Of a DNA stretch of 64,000 nt, positions 33,643 to 45,903 are shown one piece after another. The first letter of the stretch is position 1. Each line of letters begins with the position of its first letter. The notes beneath the pieces were generated by a model, which ran no database searches, had not been told where the DNA came from, and was given only the letters and a program-made list of their open reading frames with translations. Both the position numbers and the translations under genes were made by a program. Source of the DNA: Thalassia testudinum (Eukaryota; Streptophyta; Magnoliopsida; Alismatales; Hydrocharitaceae); contig JAZHRO010000014.1 in NCBI GenBank assembly GCA_037157565.1, positions 74,802,001 through 74,866,000 of the forward strand, given 5' to 3'.

Positions 33643-35228
33643 TGATAGTCAACTTTTCGCTTAGCGTTATAGTATTTAAGTGGTGGAAAAATCGATTAAT
33701 CAAAAATAATGAAAATAACCACTCGTAGAGGAGCAAGTCGTGTCCACAGGGAGGCAATGATGTAATCAATACTTAATTATTTAATGTTATTTCGGATAGT
33801 GCGAAATCCCTATTCAAATATGATTTAAAATGTAAAGGAAAGTAGATTTACAATAACTTTCAAAGATAAGGGTATAAGTGCAGTTCTCCCTCACAGAAAT
33901 CCTCAATAAATTTAGGATGAATTCATGCAGTTTTCACGTGATGTGTACTAGAGACAATTAGTACTTAAGTTAAGCCCAAAATCAATCTTTAAACTAGCTA
34001 ATATCAATACCATGCAATTATAAAGAACTATGAGTGTTCGAATGCAATTCTGCCATAACATAATAATAATAAAAAATCAAATTAGGTGCAATGGCATTGA
34101 ATGTAAATTTTAATTGGGGGAAAATAGGGCTTTTTTCCTCTCTCCTCCTTGCGAGAGATGGAGAGCACCATGGGGGTTGATGCGAGGCTCAAGAGGACGG
34201 CGAGGTCGAGAGCTCTTCGGTGGTGGCAGCGGCGGCGACACAGGTGGCCGGCGGTGGCTGGAGCTCCAGCCTATTGAACAAGCAAGCAGAGGTGCTGCTA
34301 CAGGGCTTGCGTGCGCTAGTGTGCGGGAGTGCACACGTTGGTGAGCCTGCAGATGGGCGACGGAGCGCACTTACAGGCGTGTGGTCTGCAGGAAGGTGGA
34401 GCAGTGTGCCTGCAGATGGCGCTGAAGGGAGAGGCACGTCGGTGGAGAGGCGTGAGTGCCTGCAGTGGCTGGAGGGAGAGGCGTGCGGGCGGAGAGGGCG
34501 TGAGCGCCTGCAGTAGGGTGCGCAGTTGAGAGCGCCTGCAGCAGGGGGCACTGAAGATGGCGTGCGGGCAGAGAGGATGCGCCTGCTGTGGCATAGGCAG
34601 AAGGTGATGAGGGGTGCGGCTTGGTGCGTGCAGGCAGGCAGATGGCGCTTGAAGGCAGGAAGCAGCCTGCAGGCGTGGTGCGGGTGTGCGCGCGTTAGTG
34701 AGGGCACGCTGAACTGCAGGAAGGAGGAGGCGCGCAAGGAGGATGCGTCGGCAGATGGCGGAGGTTTTTTTTTAGCAAGGGGGAAGAGGGCATAGTGCAT
34801 GCTTCCCTTCCTGGAACCACAGTGTCCGTTGAGTAGTTCCCTGCCAAGAGGAAGATGAAGCCGCATCCCCAGTGCACCTCCTCTCTTTTTAATTCCTCTC
34901 CTTGCGTGTGTGAGTTAAGGGATTTTCAAATCCCTTAACTATTTCTGGCCTCGTAAGTTGAAGGGTGGCGGAAGATTAACCCCATGTGCGACGGGGGAGG
35001 GGGGAAAGAGTTGCGACTGTTTGGGGAAATTTATCCCCCCATCCTTGTTCTTTCTGCATTTTATTACCTGTACATAAAAACAAAAGAATCATTAAGTTAT
35101 AGAATGTTATAAACTTAAATCATGAGGTGTACAAATATTCTACAACTTAATTGCCATTATTAACACACCTAAATTGTACAATTAAAGATACTTAGGCTTA
35201 ATATTAGTCAATTTTAATGGACTCATCA
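33643..35228 (-). repeat. LTR of insertion G
   Basis: Minus start TGATGAGTCC, end GACTATCA, four bases before the primer site. The middle (34150-34870) is GC-rich and gives long arginine/alanine-rich frames (for example minus 34189-34866), which are not genes. Its start matches the LTR fragment ending at 6573. Confidence 0.88.
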
Positions 35229-36340
35229 GTCACGTGGGATCCCAGTAAGTATGATCGAAACTTTTCAAGTCCAAAGACTACAGTGAGCAGCTCTTTCTCT
35301 ATGACCGTATAATTTCGTTGGGCCTCGTCCAACATTTTGCTCGCGTAGTAGATCACCACGGGCTTCTTATCTTGCCTCTGTCCCAGGACAGCGCCTGTGG
35401 CAAAATCTGATGCATCACACATAATCTCAAAGTCCTGGGACCAGTCTGGGCGTTGAAGTATAGGTGCAGTGGAGACTAAGTCCCGGACGGTGTGATAAGC
35501 CTGGATGCAATCAGAAGACATGTGGAATATGGCGTCATTGGCTAGAAGGTCGGTCAAGGGTTTGGAAAGCTTGGAAAAGTCTTTAATGAACCTTCGGTAG
35601 AAGCCAACATGTCCTAGGAATGAGCGAATCTGTCGGACCGAGCTAGGTGGAGGAAGTTTGGAAATCAAATCAACCTTAGCCCGATCTACCTCGATGCCCC
35701 TATGCGATACGATGTGACCGAGGACAATTCCTTCTTGAACCATAAAATGGCTCTTTTCCCAACTTAACACCAGATTAACCTTGATACATCGTTTCAGGAT
35801 TTTCTCCAAGTTGCTCAGACAATGGTCGAATGAATTCCCGAATACAGAGAAATCATCCATAAAGACCTCTAAGTATTCACCCACCATTTCTGAAAAAATG
35901 GCTAGCATGCAACGCTGGAAGGACGCAGGTGCATTGCATAACCCGAACGGCATTCAACAGATTGCAAACGTGCCATAAGGGCAAGTGAATGTGGATTTTT
36001 CTTCATCCTCCAGAGCAATTGTGACTTGGTTATATCCTGAATATCCATCCAGGAAGCAAAAATACTTCTGCCCTGCCAATCTTTCAAGGATTTGGTCAAT
36101 GAATGGCAAGGGAAAATGATCCTTATTAGTGGCTTCATTGAGCTTCCTATAATCAATACACACTCGCCATGCGGTGGTGGTGCGGGTGGGGATGGATTCA
36201 CCATGATCATTGGTGACAACGGTGAGCCCAGCTTTCTTTGGAACCACTTGAGTGGGGCTCACCCAGGGGCTATCGGAGATATGATAGATGATGTCGGCAT
36301 CAAGCCATTTGATAATTTCTTTCTTAACGACCTCCCGCAT
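35229..36340 (-). pseudogene. pol: Element F reverse transcriptase and start of RNase H
   Basis: From about 36340 down the frame reads Athila RT: VVKKEIIKWLDADIIYHISD, WRVCIDYRKLNEAT, FCFLDGYSGYNQV (first catalytic Asp), then MPFGLCNAPASFQR and LEVFMDDFSVFG with the two catalytic Asp residues at about 35852-35857. RNase H begins with ILQRPDWSQDFEIMCDASD and YASKMLDEAQRNY and stops at the G junction after LLGSHV. One TGA (35954-35956) replaces an Arg that is near-invariant before MPFG. RT and the protease share a frame. The complete enzyme would copy element RNA from the tRNA-Asp primer. Confidence 0.95.
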
Positions 36341-37300
36341 GTTTGGGTTTAAACATCTCTACATCTGGCGGGAGGGTCGTGCCCCATCTTCCAAGTAAAT
36401 CTTATGGGTGCAATAGGTGGTGCTAATTCCTCTTAAGTCAAAAATGGTCCAACCAATGGCGGCCCGATGTTCTGAAAGGGTCGCAGTCAATCTGAGTTCC
36501 TGATCCTTGGTTAGATGAGAATTAATAATCACTGGGAAGGTCTGGTCAGGTCCCAAGAAGACATACTTGAGATTCTTGGGCAATGGCTTAAGTTCAGGTG
36601 AGGGTGGAACCATAGTCGATGGGAAGGGAAAGGGCGGGAGTTGATCAACATCGATCTCCTCAAATGGTGTTGTGTGATGGTACTCAGCCTTACAGAGGTC
36701 CACGGGTAGTGACGGGTCAGAACAGTCATTACGGGTTTGGTGGTCTGATACAGAACTAAGGGTGAGGCATTCCTCGATCAGAGTTTCCACGGGATCATGT
36801 TCCTCAACGCAATCGCAATCAAAAGACTTTGTCACCCAGAAGATATCCAATTGCATTTTCCTATCCCCGAAGACGATTTCCATACATCCCGTGTCACAAT
36901 CAATGTTTGCCTTAGCCGTAGCTAAGAAAGGTCTGCCTAAGATTATGGGTGCGTTCTGTAATTTTTCAAGGACTTCCATGTTGAGCACCAAACAGTCTAA
37001 TGAGAAATAGAAGTCCTTGACCCATACAATCACATCCTCGACAACCCCCTTCGAGGTTTTCATTGATCTATCAACCAGCTGGATGGTGACAGGGGTTGGT
37101 GTCAACTCTCAGAAACCAAATTGGTGGTACAGGGTTGTTGGAATCAGATTGGTAGAAGCACCTAAGTCCAGGAGTGCTCTATCAAATGTCATGTCCCCGA
37201 TATTGCAGGAAATCAGGGGAGCTCCTGGTTCAGTTCTCTTGAGTGGAAGGTTGCTTGATATTACAGAACTTGCTTGTTCAGAGAGCACAACCTTCCTAGG
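36341..37300 (-). pseudogene. Element F protease and linker to RT
   Basis: Minus-strand codons from about 37300 read KVVLSEQASSVISS, then APLISC, then ALLDLGASTNLIP (about 37205-37167) with the catalytic Asp present, then a TGA near 37109. The rest of the fold follows: VTIQLVDRS, IILGRPFLATAKANIDCD. A 150-residue acidic linker leads to LKYVFLGPDQTFPVII and the N-terminal edge of RT. The enzyme would cleave the Gag-Pol polyprotein. Confidence 0.88.
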
Positions 37301-39314
37301 TGCTTGAGATCTCGGCTTACGCTTGGGTGTACAGGCATCCTTGAAAACTTGGCGTAAGCAGGGATGTGTTTGATGGCTTCAAGGAGTAGAATATTAATCT
37401 GTACTTGCTTAAAGATTTCCAACAGCTCCTCAGTTTCCACAACATTCTTCTTTTTGTTGATTGTTTCCAAGGCCTCAGGGTAGGGTGTCAGAATGTGGAT
37501 TGGTTCTATTTATGGGTCCTTGGTTGGTGCCTCTTCTGAGTCAGGTATTTCAGCGGGTGAAGTCTCGGGGAGAGTCGGCCATTTGGGATCCTGGGTTTTG
37601 GTGCCGCTTCTCAAGGTCACCGCATTCATAGAGCCATTGGGGCCCTGGGTTGATCCTTGAGAAGATGAGGATGAAGAAGCACTAAACCCAGGGGGTGTTT
37701 GCGGGGCTGGCTGGACCATGTGAGCCTGCCCAGGGTTGCCTTGGAACCCTTGTGAATTGGGGCCTCTATTAATTATGTTTCGCGGGTTCGGTTGTGGCTA
37801 GGAAGGTAGGGATCCTTGTTGCTTATAGTCCAAGAGTTGGCTTAACTGCCCCTTTACCAAGGCCATTTCCTCCTGATGTTTCTGGTTCATGTCAGCAATC
37901 ATCTTTATTAGGGTGTCCATTTGATTTTGTGGGGGAGGGGCCGCCCTATTTTGATTATATTGGGGTCGAATTGGTGGTCCTTGCTGATAGGGAGGCAAGT
38001 GTGGCTGCTGGTTTGGCCTGAGTTGGTTTTGGAATTGCGATGGTTTCTGGTTTGTCCAACCAAAGTTGGGGTGGTTACACCAGCCAGTGTTGTAAGTGTT
38101 GGAGAAAGGGTCCGGTTTCGCATAACCTTGGACAGCTTGCACATCTTCAAGGATAGCCGATGTCGATGGAGAGGGAAGGGAGTAATCAAGGGTTGAGGAA
38201 GCAAAGGTCCCTCCCTGGAACGTGGTCAGGGGTTGTTCCAGGTTCAGTTGGGTTAAGGGCTGGACCAAGTCAACATTATGCGCTCCCTTTGCTAGGGAGA
38301 AAGTCTGTAAGGGGTTCCTGGTCTGGTTTAGTAGCTCATCAATCTTTTTGTCCACCAATTCCACTCGATCCAGTTTCTTGGCAATGATGTCCATGTCAAC
38401 CATTCCAGAATTTGCTTGTACCTCATAAATCCCACCACGAGATTGATTGGACCTGTTAAACTGGGTCATGGAGGCATTGTTGAGCGAATTCTCGCTCATA
38501 GACTCAAAGAGCTCAAATGCACTCTCCTCGTCCTTGTTCAGGAAGTTTCCCCTGCATGAGGCATTGACGAAGTTCCGTAGGTTGCTGTCCAGACCATGGT
38601 AGAAAATCTGGGCCAATTGCCACCTTGGTACTTCGTAGTATGGGCATTCCTTAAGAGTTCATTAAATCTTTCCTACGCCTCATGAAATTGTTCCCCACCA
38701 TGGAGTGTAAAGGTAGTAATAGCTCTTCCGAGGGCATTGGTCTTTCCTATGGGGATGAATTTCTTTAAAAATGCATGCCTCAGTTCCTCCCAGGTGGTGA
38801 TGGGTCTACCTAGGGTTCTAAGCCAATGAGAAGCCTTGTCTCTTAATGAGAAGGGAAACAACTTGATTAGAACAATGTGAAGGCTAATGTTCCTAGGTTT
38901 CACAGTTCGTGCTATGCGGTCGAGGTCCTCTAGATGCTGGAAGGGGTCCTCATTTGAGCTTCCATGAAAGTGGTTCTGGATCAGACTTAAGACATTCGGT
39001 TTCAGCTCAAAATCATCTCCCCCTTCGGGGATCCTAAGGTGTGGCTCGACTCTAATAGCGGAGGGATTATAGAAATCGCGGAGGTACCTCGGCTGATCCT
39101 GTAATGGTGGTATATCAAGTGGTGGTTGCTCTTGTACGCCTTGGAAAGGTGGTGGTGGTTGTTCTTGTCGATTTTGTAACCGTTGTATGGCCTGCATGAT
39201 GGTGTGGATTTGTTGTTGCTGAAGCTGGTGGTTTGCATTAATTTGGGCTTGGATGATGGCCATTGCATCTGGTGGGGGTTGATCCTCAGCCTCATCTACC
39301 CTAGGTTCAGCCAT
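37301..39314 (-). pseudogene. gag: Element F gag
   Basis: ATG at 39314-39312 (MAEPRVDEAEDQ) is chosen because the gag of B begins in the same setting; the open frame upstream to 39392 is leader. Capsid blocks: YLRDFYNPS, DPFQHLEDLDRI, SLRDKASHWL, WEELRHAFLKKF, then (other frame) GLDSNLRNFVNASCRGNFLNKD cut here into two neighbouring stretches, and AVTLRSGTK near 37630. Breaks: TAG at 38673-38675 where Trp is expected, a one-base loss near 38645, TAA at 37510-37512, and a one-base loss near 37346. No zinc knuckle is visible. Confidence 0.9.
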
Positions 39315-40468
39315 GTTTCTAATAGAATTACGTCGCCTAGATTCCTGCCCCAAAACACACAACTCGGGATGCAGTGAGCATCTCCCATGCATACACTAGA
39401 GAAGAACATGAGGGGATGCGGAGGGCGACAGATGTGAGAAATGTGTTTCAATCAAGCACACAAGCCTAGTCCTTATGGTGTATTCCTTAGGAGACCTAGA
39501 ATTCTCACAAAGGGTGATTAAGTCCGTAAGCACTGGACTCCTCTTCCCAAGGCTAATCTGGCCAGGTTGATTACGAGGGGATTGCAGGGAAGGTTCTTCC
39601 TTTGGCATGCGCCTCCAGTTCCGTAGACCCCACAACTGCGGGCGTTTGACACTGCCCCGCAACCTAGTCACCAGATTCTACCAAGGGAATGAAAGCCAAG
39701 TGCCCAGCGAACAAAACCTCACCTTTCGAGACTTAACTCAATCCTGCCTAGGGCACGTCTACTCAGTTTTAATGGGCTAGGATAGTGCTTGTGCTGGGGT
39801 GATGCCACTTAATTTTCCACTTTCAAGGTGTGTGCTTCTATCAAAACATGGTTTTCAAGCAAGGATTTTTACAATGTGGTGTCTTTTAGTGTTTCATCCT
39901 TACTTTAGTGCTTTTTAGGGTTGACATGTCTTAATGTTTTCAGACAAGTTTCAGTGGGCACGTCAAGTTCTGCACACAATTCGGTGAAAGTAGATTTCCT
40001 TTTATTCTGTAGAGGCTTTAAAACCCTAATGTACTCATCCTAACGATCATGCAGCCTTATTAGATGAGTCGATTTTTAGGGTTGAGTGGTGCGGCCCCGG
40101 TCAACTCACAGTGGCTTCGCAAACACCACTCAAAAAAAAAGAAAAGAACACTCCAAGAATTTATTCAGAATGTTAGAGTGTACTTTTTTTTTGTGGGGTG
40201 ATGTGTTAAGGATGTGGGTCAAGCAATCATACACATGCCAATCTTTTTCAATTTTTACAATTTTTTTAGTTTTTTTAGGCAAGCAAACAATCATGAGTGA
40301 AGAATTACTATCGGTCCTTATTGCGCCTACTCCCTTGTTACTATCGTGGGGTGCGTCACTTCGCCGTCTAAGCACTGAATTCCTGCAACCATCAAGTAAA
40401 AAGGAAACAAGGCATTAGACGATGTGAGAATGGATGTGGAATGGAGGTGACAAAACAAATCCATTGCC
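39315..40468 (-). other. 5' leader of element F
   Basis: About 1.15 kb without a supported ORF; the block with GTCAAACGCCCGCAG near 39640-39655 corresponds to the shared leader motif of B, A and C2. Confidence 0.65.
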
Positions 40469-40486
40469 TCCTCGGCAACGGCGCCA
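40469..40486 (-). other. Primer binding site of element F (tRNA-Asp)
   Basis: Minus TGGCGCCGTTGCCGAGGA; 17 of 18 bases complementary to tRNA-Asp. Confidence 0.93.
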
Positions 40487-40491
40487 AAAAC

Positions 40492-41893
40492 TGACGTGCG
40501 CTTGTGCATGTGTGTTAAGAAGTGTCGTTATAGTCACACTTGCAATGCCGATTTTAAAGTAAATAAACGGAGGTGAGTCCGAGTGTTGGTCTCAGGGAGG
40601 ATTGAAAATCGAATTTTGCTTATCACTTGTTGTCACGGAAAGCGCGGAGTTTTGCTAGCGAAAGGTGCGGTTTGAAAAGCGAGAGAGAGATAGAGAGAGA
40701 TTAGGGTTAGAGTTGTTTCTTGCTTGATCATGCAACTTAAACAGGAATTAAAATAAACAACTAAACAGAAAGTACTTCATTAATCATGCAGCTTTAGTTC
40801 ATAACTTACAACATTAAATACATGCTCAAACAAAAGTAAAGGAAAGCTTAAAAGAAAGGAAGAGAGAGAGAGGGGGGAGAGAAGCGAGGCAGCCACGGCG
40901 GTGGAGGAGGCTCCGTCGGTAGCTCGTCATCTCTGGCGATTACAAGAGGGCCTAAAGCTTGCTAAGAGAGGGGTAGAGTAGTTTCAAAGGAAATGAATGC
41001 CTTGAATGAGTGGTTGGAGGGGGTTTAAATAGGGTAAAGGGCTTTCTAAAAGAAGAAGGGGCTTTAGCGATGTCCGGGATGTCGCTAAAACCATTCCAAA
41101 GGCGTCGGTGAAGCCCTCCAGCCCGCCGATCAACAGCCCGTGCTGTTCTTCTTCATGCTCGATTCACGGCCGCTGTGTGAGAGCCTTTCGATCGAAGATC
41201 GGACGGCTGAGATCTTCCCATGGATGCGCTCGGATCGCGCCTCAGGCACACGTGTGCACGGGCGTCGTGCCTGGCGTGCGAACGCACGTGAGCGCTCATG
41301 ATCTGAGGGCATGCCGCGTGGCGTGATCTCGGCCACCCGCTGCTGATTGGGCAACCCAATTTTGCCGCTTGCTTCCTTCGTCTTCAATTTTACGCACCGC
41401 GCGGCTCGAACCCGCGTCGTGTGCGTGTGGGCGTGCGCACTAACCGTTGAGCCACTCCCACACTTTGTCGCGGCGACTGCAGGTGGGCACGCGGTTCTCG
41501 GTCGTCCAATCGAAGATCGACGGTCGAGATTTGATCTCAGCTGAAGGAAGAGTGGCGTGCGGTGGAGCAGGGGTGACGTGGTGCAACGAGGGCCGTTGAT
41601 CACCAGATCAACGGTCAGAACTTCTTGGGCCCATTGTAGGAGCTCCGGATGTCGGATTTGGCCGATCTTGAGTCCGTTGGACTCCGTTCATCGTTCTGAA
41701 TCCATCCGTGCAGTCCGATTGCTCATCGGAGGTCTACTTTGACAAGTGCTTACACAAATGGCCATTAATACAGTTTTATAAGCAATCTTGGTACATGATG
41801 CATGCAATGCTCCCATTCTACTTATGTTGTGCCTTTTATTGTTAACATGGGCCCTATTTAACAGAATTATCACCCCCATGTGCAGTGTTATCA
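40492..41893 (-). repeat. 5' LTR of element F
   Basis: Minus start TGATAACACTGCAC, end GCACGTCA. It repeats the features of the 3' LTR: TATA-like box 41022-41035, palindrome 41063-41089, tRNA-like module about 41393-41462. Confidence 0.93.
41393..41462 (-). other. tRNA-like module in 5' LTR F
   Basis: Minus GTGGCTCAACGGTTAG (41440-41455) is a good A-box match and GGGTTCGAGCC (41403-41413) a good B-box match. A D-arm-like GCTC...GTGC and a T-arm-like CGCGG/CCGCG stem are visible. The anticodon region does not fold normally. Confidence 0.55.
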
Positions 41894-42750
41894 GGGTGAT
41901 ATTTGGTGAATCGCAATGGGTGTTCTTGTTGCCTCAATGACATCGACATATGATAAAATCAACATCAAGACATAGTTATAAGCTCGAACATTTTTTTTCT
42001 TTTCTTTTTTTCTTTTCATTTTTTTTATATATATGTTTTTTTTTATTTTTCTATATATATTTTTTCTTCCTTTCTTTTCTTTTATTTTTTTTTTATAACT
42101 ACCAACACAACATGATGCATACTTTTATTCATGAGGCGTTACTAGGGATAATGATGTTTAAGAGGATATTGCGTGTCTTATTTGGTGGAAGTGCCTACTC
42201 TCGGCACCAAGAAGGGATGGATAGGACAAGCGTATTTCTGACCTTTGGCACTAATACCCTCCTTCAACCGAGGATTCTATGAAGGGTGGTTGTAACCAAA
42301 CACCATAGTCATAGTTTTATGAGAACTCAATTTCTATGCATCTGCTTTATTTGGTGATTCTCAGGAATTTCCACACAATGTTCGCATGTCAGAACTGAGA
42401 GCAAAAGCTGTGCCTAACTCTAAGGTATCATCATCTAATTATCTAGAGCTTAAGATTCCTTGCACTAGACTTAGCTCACTAGTAATCACTATACTTTCAC
42501 CTCACAAATGCTAGGTGGATCTAATAGAAGATAGTTTGTCTGACTCCCTACCAATTGTCTAAGGGTTTAAGAAAAAGAAGCAATGCTTCTCTTCGACAAA
42601 CTAAAAATGTCTATTGATTTTCTTAAAAGATTCATTTCTAAGTCTACGTGCAAGTGAAGTAAATGTATTGGATTCTAAACTAAGAAATAATTTAAGAAAA
42701 TATTCAATGTCACCTCTCTGACAAAAACCTTCTTCTAGGGACTAACAAAT
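41894..42750. other. Unclassified flank between element F and LTR D
   Basis: GGGTG at the left is the second copy of the F duplication. 41985-42100 is a T-rich simple-sequence run. The rest is AT-rich, has no supported ORF and ends CTAGGGACTAACAAAT, like a gypsy 3' end that lost its G-run. Confidence 0.4.
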
Positions 42751-43606
42751 TGATGTAGACACATTTATTTAGGATAAAATGCCTATTTATGCATGTTTTT
42801 AGGCTTACATATGCATTCTATACTATAAATATTGCATAGTATACATCATTCTGCATTTAGAATAGTGTGTATAAATTTTAGGCTAATTGTGTCCTTTTAT
42901 GGCTAGGAGAGAAGGAGATTTAATTCGAGGTGTTGGATTGATGATTCGACCATATGGATCTGTTCAGGACGGCGATCGGAGACCAACGCCTCCGAAATCA
43001 CCTTGATCAGAGTCCTGTAGCACCATACACAGTTTGACAAAGATCAATGGCCAAGGGACTAAGTGACACAATCTAGAGCTTCAAATGACAAATCCTACCG
43101 CACAGATGGATTCAGGTAGACAATCGCAGCCTAACAGTGTGGAAATTGACTCAATCCAACTTCTGTAGCAGCCCCTAAGAAGGAAAGAAGATAGATGCAC
43201 CAGATCATGCCATGTGGTGCTATTTAGGCCACCGATGGGCACACACGTAGCTTCGCACGCGTGCAGAAGCGTGAAGGCAGCACAGCAGCACACGTGCGGA
43301 GGGATGCAATAGTGAGTGCCAACTTGTGCACGTGACACGGGCATGTAGTGTGCGTGCACAAGCATCCACTAGTGCGTGAGAGAGATCATTTGCGCCATTT
43401 ATGGATGTCACTAATTGTCCATGCACAAATTGCTTCCTTTCCTCCATTATAAATGGGCCCCTACCCCTCCCATTCTTCTTGTTGGCTTCCTTTCTCTCCT
43501 TTACCACCTCCAAGGCTCTAGAGAGAGCTTGTCCCAAACCCAGGTTGCTCCTCTAAAGTAGAAAATCAAAATATTTTCCTACCTCTTACCCCAATTTGTG
43601 GAGCAT
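42751..43606 (+). repeat. LTR D, plus strand, first piece
   Basis: Starts TGATGTAGACACATTTATTT, matching on the opposite strand the LTR at 49782-51195. It holds a CATGTG version of the U3 palindrome (43207-43224) and TATAAAT (43448-43454). The solo LTR of family A interrupts it; it resumes at 45904. Confidence 0.85.
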
Positions 43607-45903
43607 TGATCGTGTTTTTGCATGGTTTGTTAAATTAGGGTTTCAAGTCGTTGCAATGCACAAAAATAGATTCGCTTTTAAAATTTGTAAGACATAGATA
43701 GGGGAGTATCTAGGGTCATCCAAGGAGGCCAAATTGTTTGCAAAAGAAATCCCTTCCTTGGAAATGGAAATCAACTTTCTTTTTGGTGTTTTATATATAT
43801 ATGATTTTTTTTTGTTTTGAAATAACGAGAACAATGCGGGTTTGTTGATAGCAAGAAAATTCTCTATACTAATCCACTACACTACTATTATAGTGACAAG
43901 TAGAGCCTCTCCCCAAGCTCACTCTAGGCACGTGGAGGCATAGAATAATTAGGGAGAGGAAGTGAAAAAGGTTAAACAAGAATTCTACAAGACTATGCAA
44001 CAAAAAGATTAAAGAAGGAAACTTTGATTGAAAGAGAGAGTGTTTTAAAAAAAACCCTAGTAGATGAATGCTTCTACTACTAGCTAATTGCAACAAAGAA
44101 AATAAAATACAAATTCTCTTGAATTGTTGGTGAAGAGGGGAAGCTGCTTGCTCCAAGCTTAGTGTCTCCTAGGCTTGAAAAGGGCTCCTCCTTCTCCTTC
44201 CTTGAAAATGGTGTCCTCCAAGATGGAAGCTACCACCTCCAATGATCTCCTCTAAGGGTGGGCATGCATCACCCTTGCTCCTCCTTGACTGGCCGTCCCC
44301 CTAGTGGGGGAGTGCTCCTCCTCCTTGGCGTGGCACAAGGGAGAAGAAAGAAGGAGAAGAAGGCACCAAAAGGGCAAGTAGGATGCCCCCTTAATCTTCT
44401 TCTCTTCTTCTTCCTTGGCCTTGAATTGTGGTGAGTGCAATATGGAATTAAACTAATGGGAGGATGAAGAAAATGGTGGTAGGTGATGGGTTTTTATAGA
44501 GTGGGATGGGGGTAGGGTTGGCGTGAATAGGTGGAGGGCTAGGATGGAGTTTGGTGGTGGTTATGGGTGGTTAAGTTAATCCTAAGGTGGAGATCACTTG
44601 GTGCCACCTTAAAGGGTGCAAGGGGGGGTACTTATAGGTTGAATCCACCCCTTGGTGGACGTCCATGGTGGAGGGGGTGCCTCCATTTTGGCACCAAAAT
44701 GGTGTTCTAGAAGAGGGGCAATTTTGGAGGGAAAATGGAAGGTGGATATGGGCTTTAGGCTTAGGTGTAGGGTGGAGATTAGGGCATTTTTGGAGGGAAA
44801 AGTTGGTGTGAAAAAGGGGGTAGTTAGGGTGGTTTTGGCATTAACGTCTTGGTGCCCTTTGGTGGTGGTTGAGGGGTGAAAGGTAGTGATGGTGGTGGCG
44901 CCAACTTGGAGTGGATGGAGCTAGCTTAGGTGAGCTTTAGGTAGGGCTTAGTTGGTGGAGCTAGTTAGGTAGAGCTTTAGGGTGGTAAATGCCAAGGGAG
45001 CTGGAACCTAGCTATGCTAAGCTAAGCTAAGCTAGCTTAGCTATTAATGGAGTAGAGGAGTAGGCAATGGGAGCTAGGGTTTTTGAAGAGGAGCTGGACA
45101 GAAGGAGTTTGGAGCTGAAATAGAGCTGGCAGCTACTGAAGGGGGTGGCATGGAGCTACTCTAGCTGGCTTAGCTTGCTAGTTCTTTGCTAGCTGCTAAG
45201 CCAAGCTAAAGTAAGCTGGCTTCTACCATAATGAGCTGAGGTGAGCTGGGTCTGGTGCTCTCGAGGAGGATCAAGCTAGTTGAGGCAGCTAAGGTAGCTT
45301 ACCTCAACTGAGTTGAGCCAAGATGAGTCCCCGGGAGCTAGACTTTAGCTTCCAGAGCTGGGATGAATTCATCTTCAGCTGGCTGGAGTTGAGTGGAGGT
45401 GGATGTAGCTGGACCTGAGCTGGGGTGAACTCCAGTCAACTTAGCTGAGCTAGCTAGAGCTCCCTGTGAACTAATGGGAGCTGAGATGAGCTAGACTCAG
45501 CTAAGTTGAGTTGGATCTGAGCTGACCTGAGCTAAGGTGATCTAAGATGAGCTCTCTTGAGCAGCCCTTCAGCTGAGATGAGCTGAATGGAGCTAGGATG
45601 AGCTAACCATAGTTCAGGTGAGATGAATTCCAACTATGGTGAGCTGGAACAAGTTGAGTTCCAGCAGGTGAGAGCTTCTCCTTCACCACTTGCCTTCCTA
45701 AGTGCTAGGGTTCTAGGGATCTGGCAATCTGTATATCCTTAACACTCACAAAAACACATTAAAAAGATAATAAAAAGTGCAATGCGTGCCTAACCTAGTT
45801 AATGCCTAAATGCAACCCAAAAACTCGTTTGCAGAGCAAAATCATAAGTGCTAGGTTTGTTTTAATGCATAAGAATGATGATAAACTGGCATTTATCAAG
45901 CAT
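43602..45903 (-). mobile_element. Solo LTR of family A with exact target duplication
   Basis: The LTR occupies 43607-45898 on the minus strand (plus reading TGATCGTG...TTTATCA). AGCAT at 43602-43606 and AGCAT at 45899-45903 are identical 5-bp duplications, and LTR D continues correctly across the site. The LTR is clearly more diverged from A1 and A2 than they are from each other. Its AGCT block is at 44895-45680 and its TATA box near 44488-44500. The frames inside are not genes. Confidence 0.95.

Larger units (their letters stand above)
33041..35228 (-). mobile_element. Insertion G: LTR, primer site and partial leader inside element F
   Basis: On the minus strand a 1.59-kb LTR (35228 to 33643) is followed by a tRNA-Asp primer site and about 580 bases of leader, which then joins the F integrase tail. 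F breaks off in RNase H at GSHV and resumes in the integrase C-terminus, so the insertion came with a deletion of the intervening F sequence. There is no second G LTR. Confidence 0.85.
29999..41893 (-). mobile_element. Element F: Athila-type LTR retrotransposon, minus strand, interrupted by G
   Basis: LTRs of 1.40 kb lie at 40492-41893 (5') and 29999-31408 (3'). Reading leftwards come primer site, leader, gag, protease, RT, a 2.2-kb G insertion, the C-terminal end of integrase, a 3' UTR and a purine tract. Flanks GGGTC (29994-29998) and GGGTG (41894-41898) match at four of five bases. The RT has the FMDDF box typical of Athila. RNase H after its first part and most of integrase are missing. 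Confidence 0.93.

Noticed and set aside
34189..34866. Long minus-strand frame of 225 codons, rich in Ser, Pro, Arg and Cys
   Set aside because: It lies wholly in the GC-rich middle of LTR G, overlaps several open frames on both strands and has no domain pattern.
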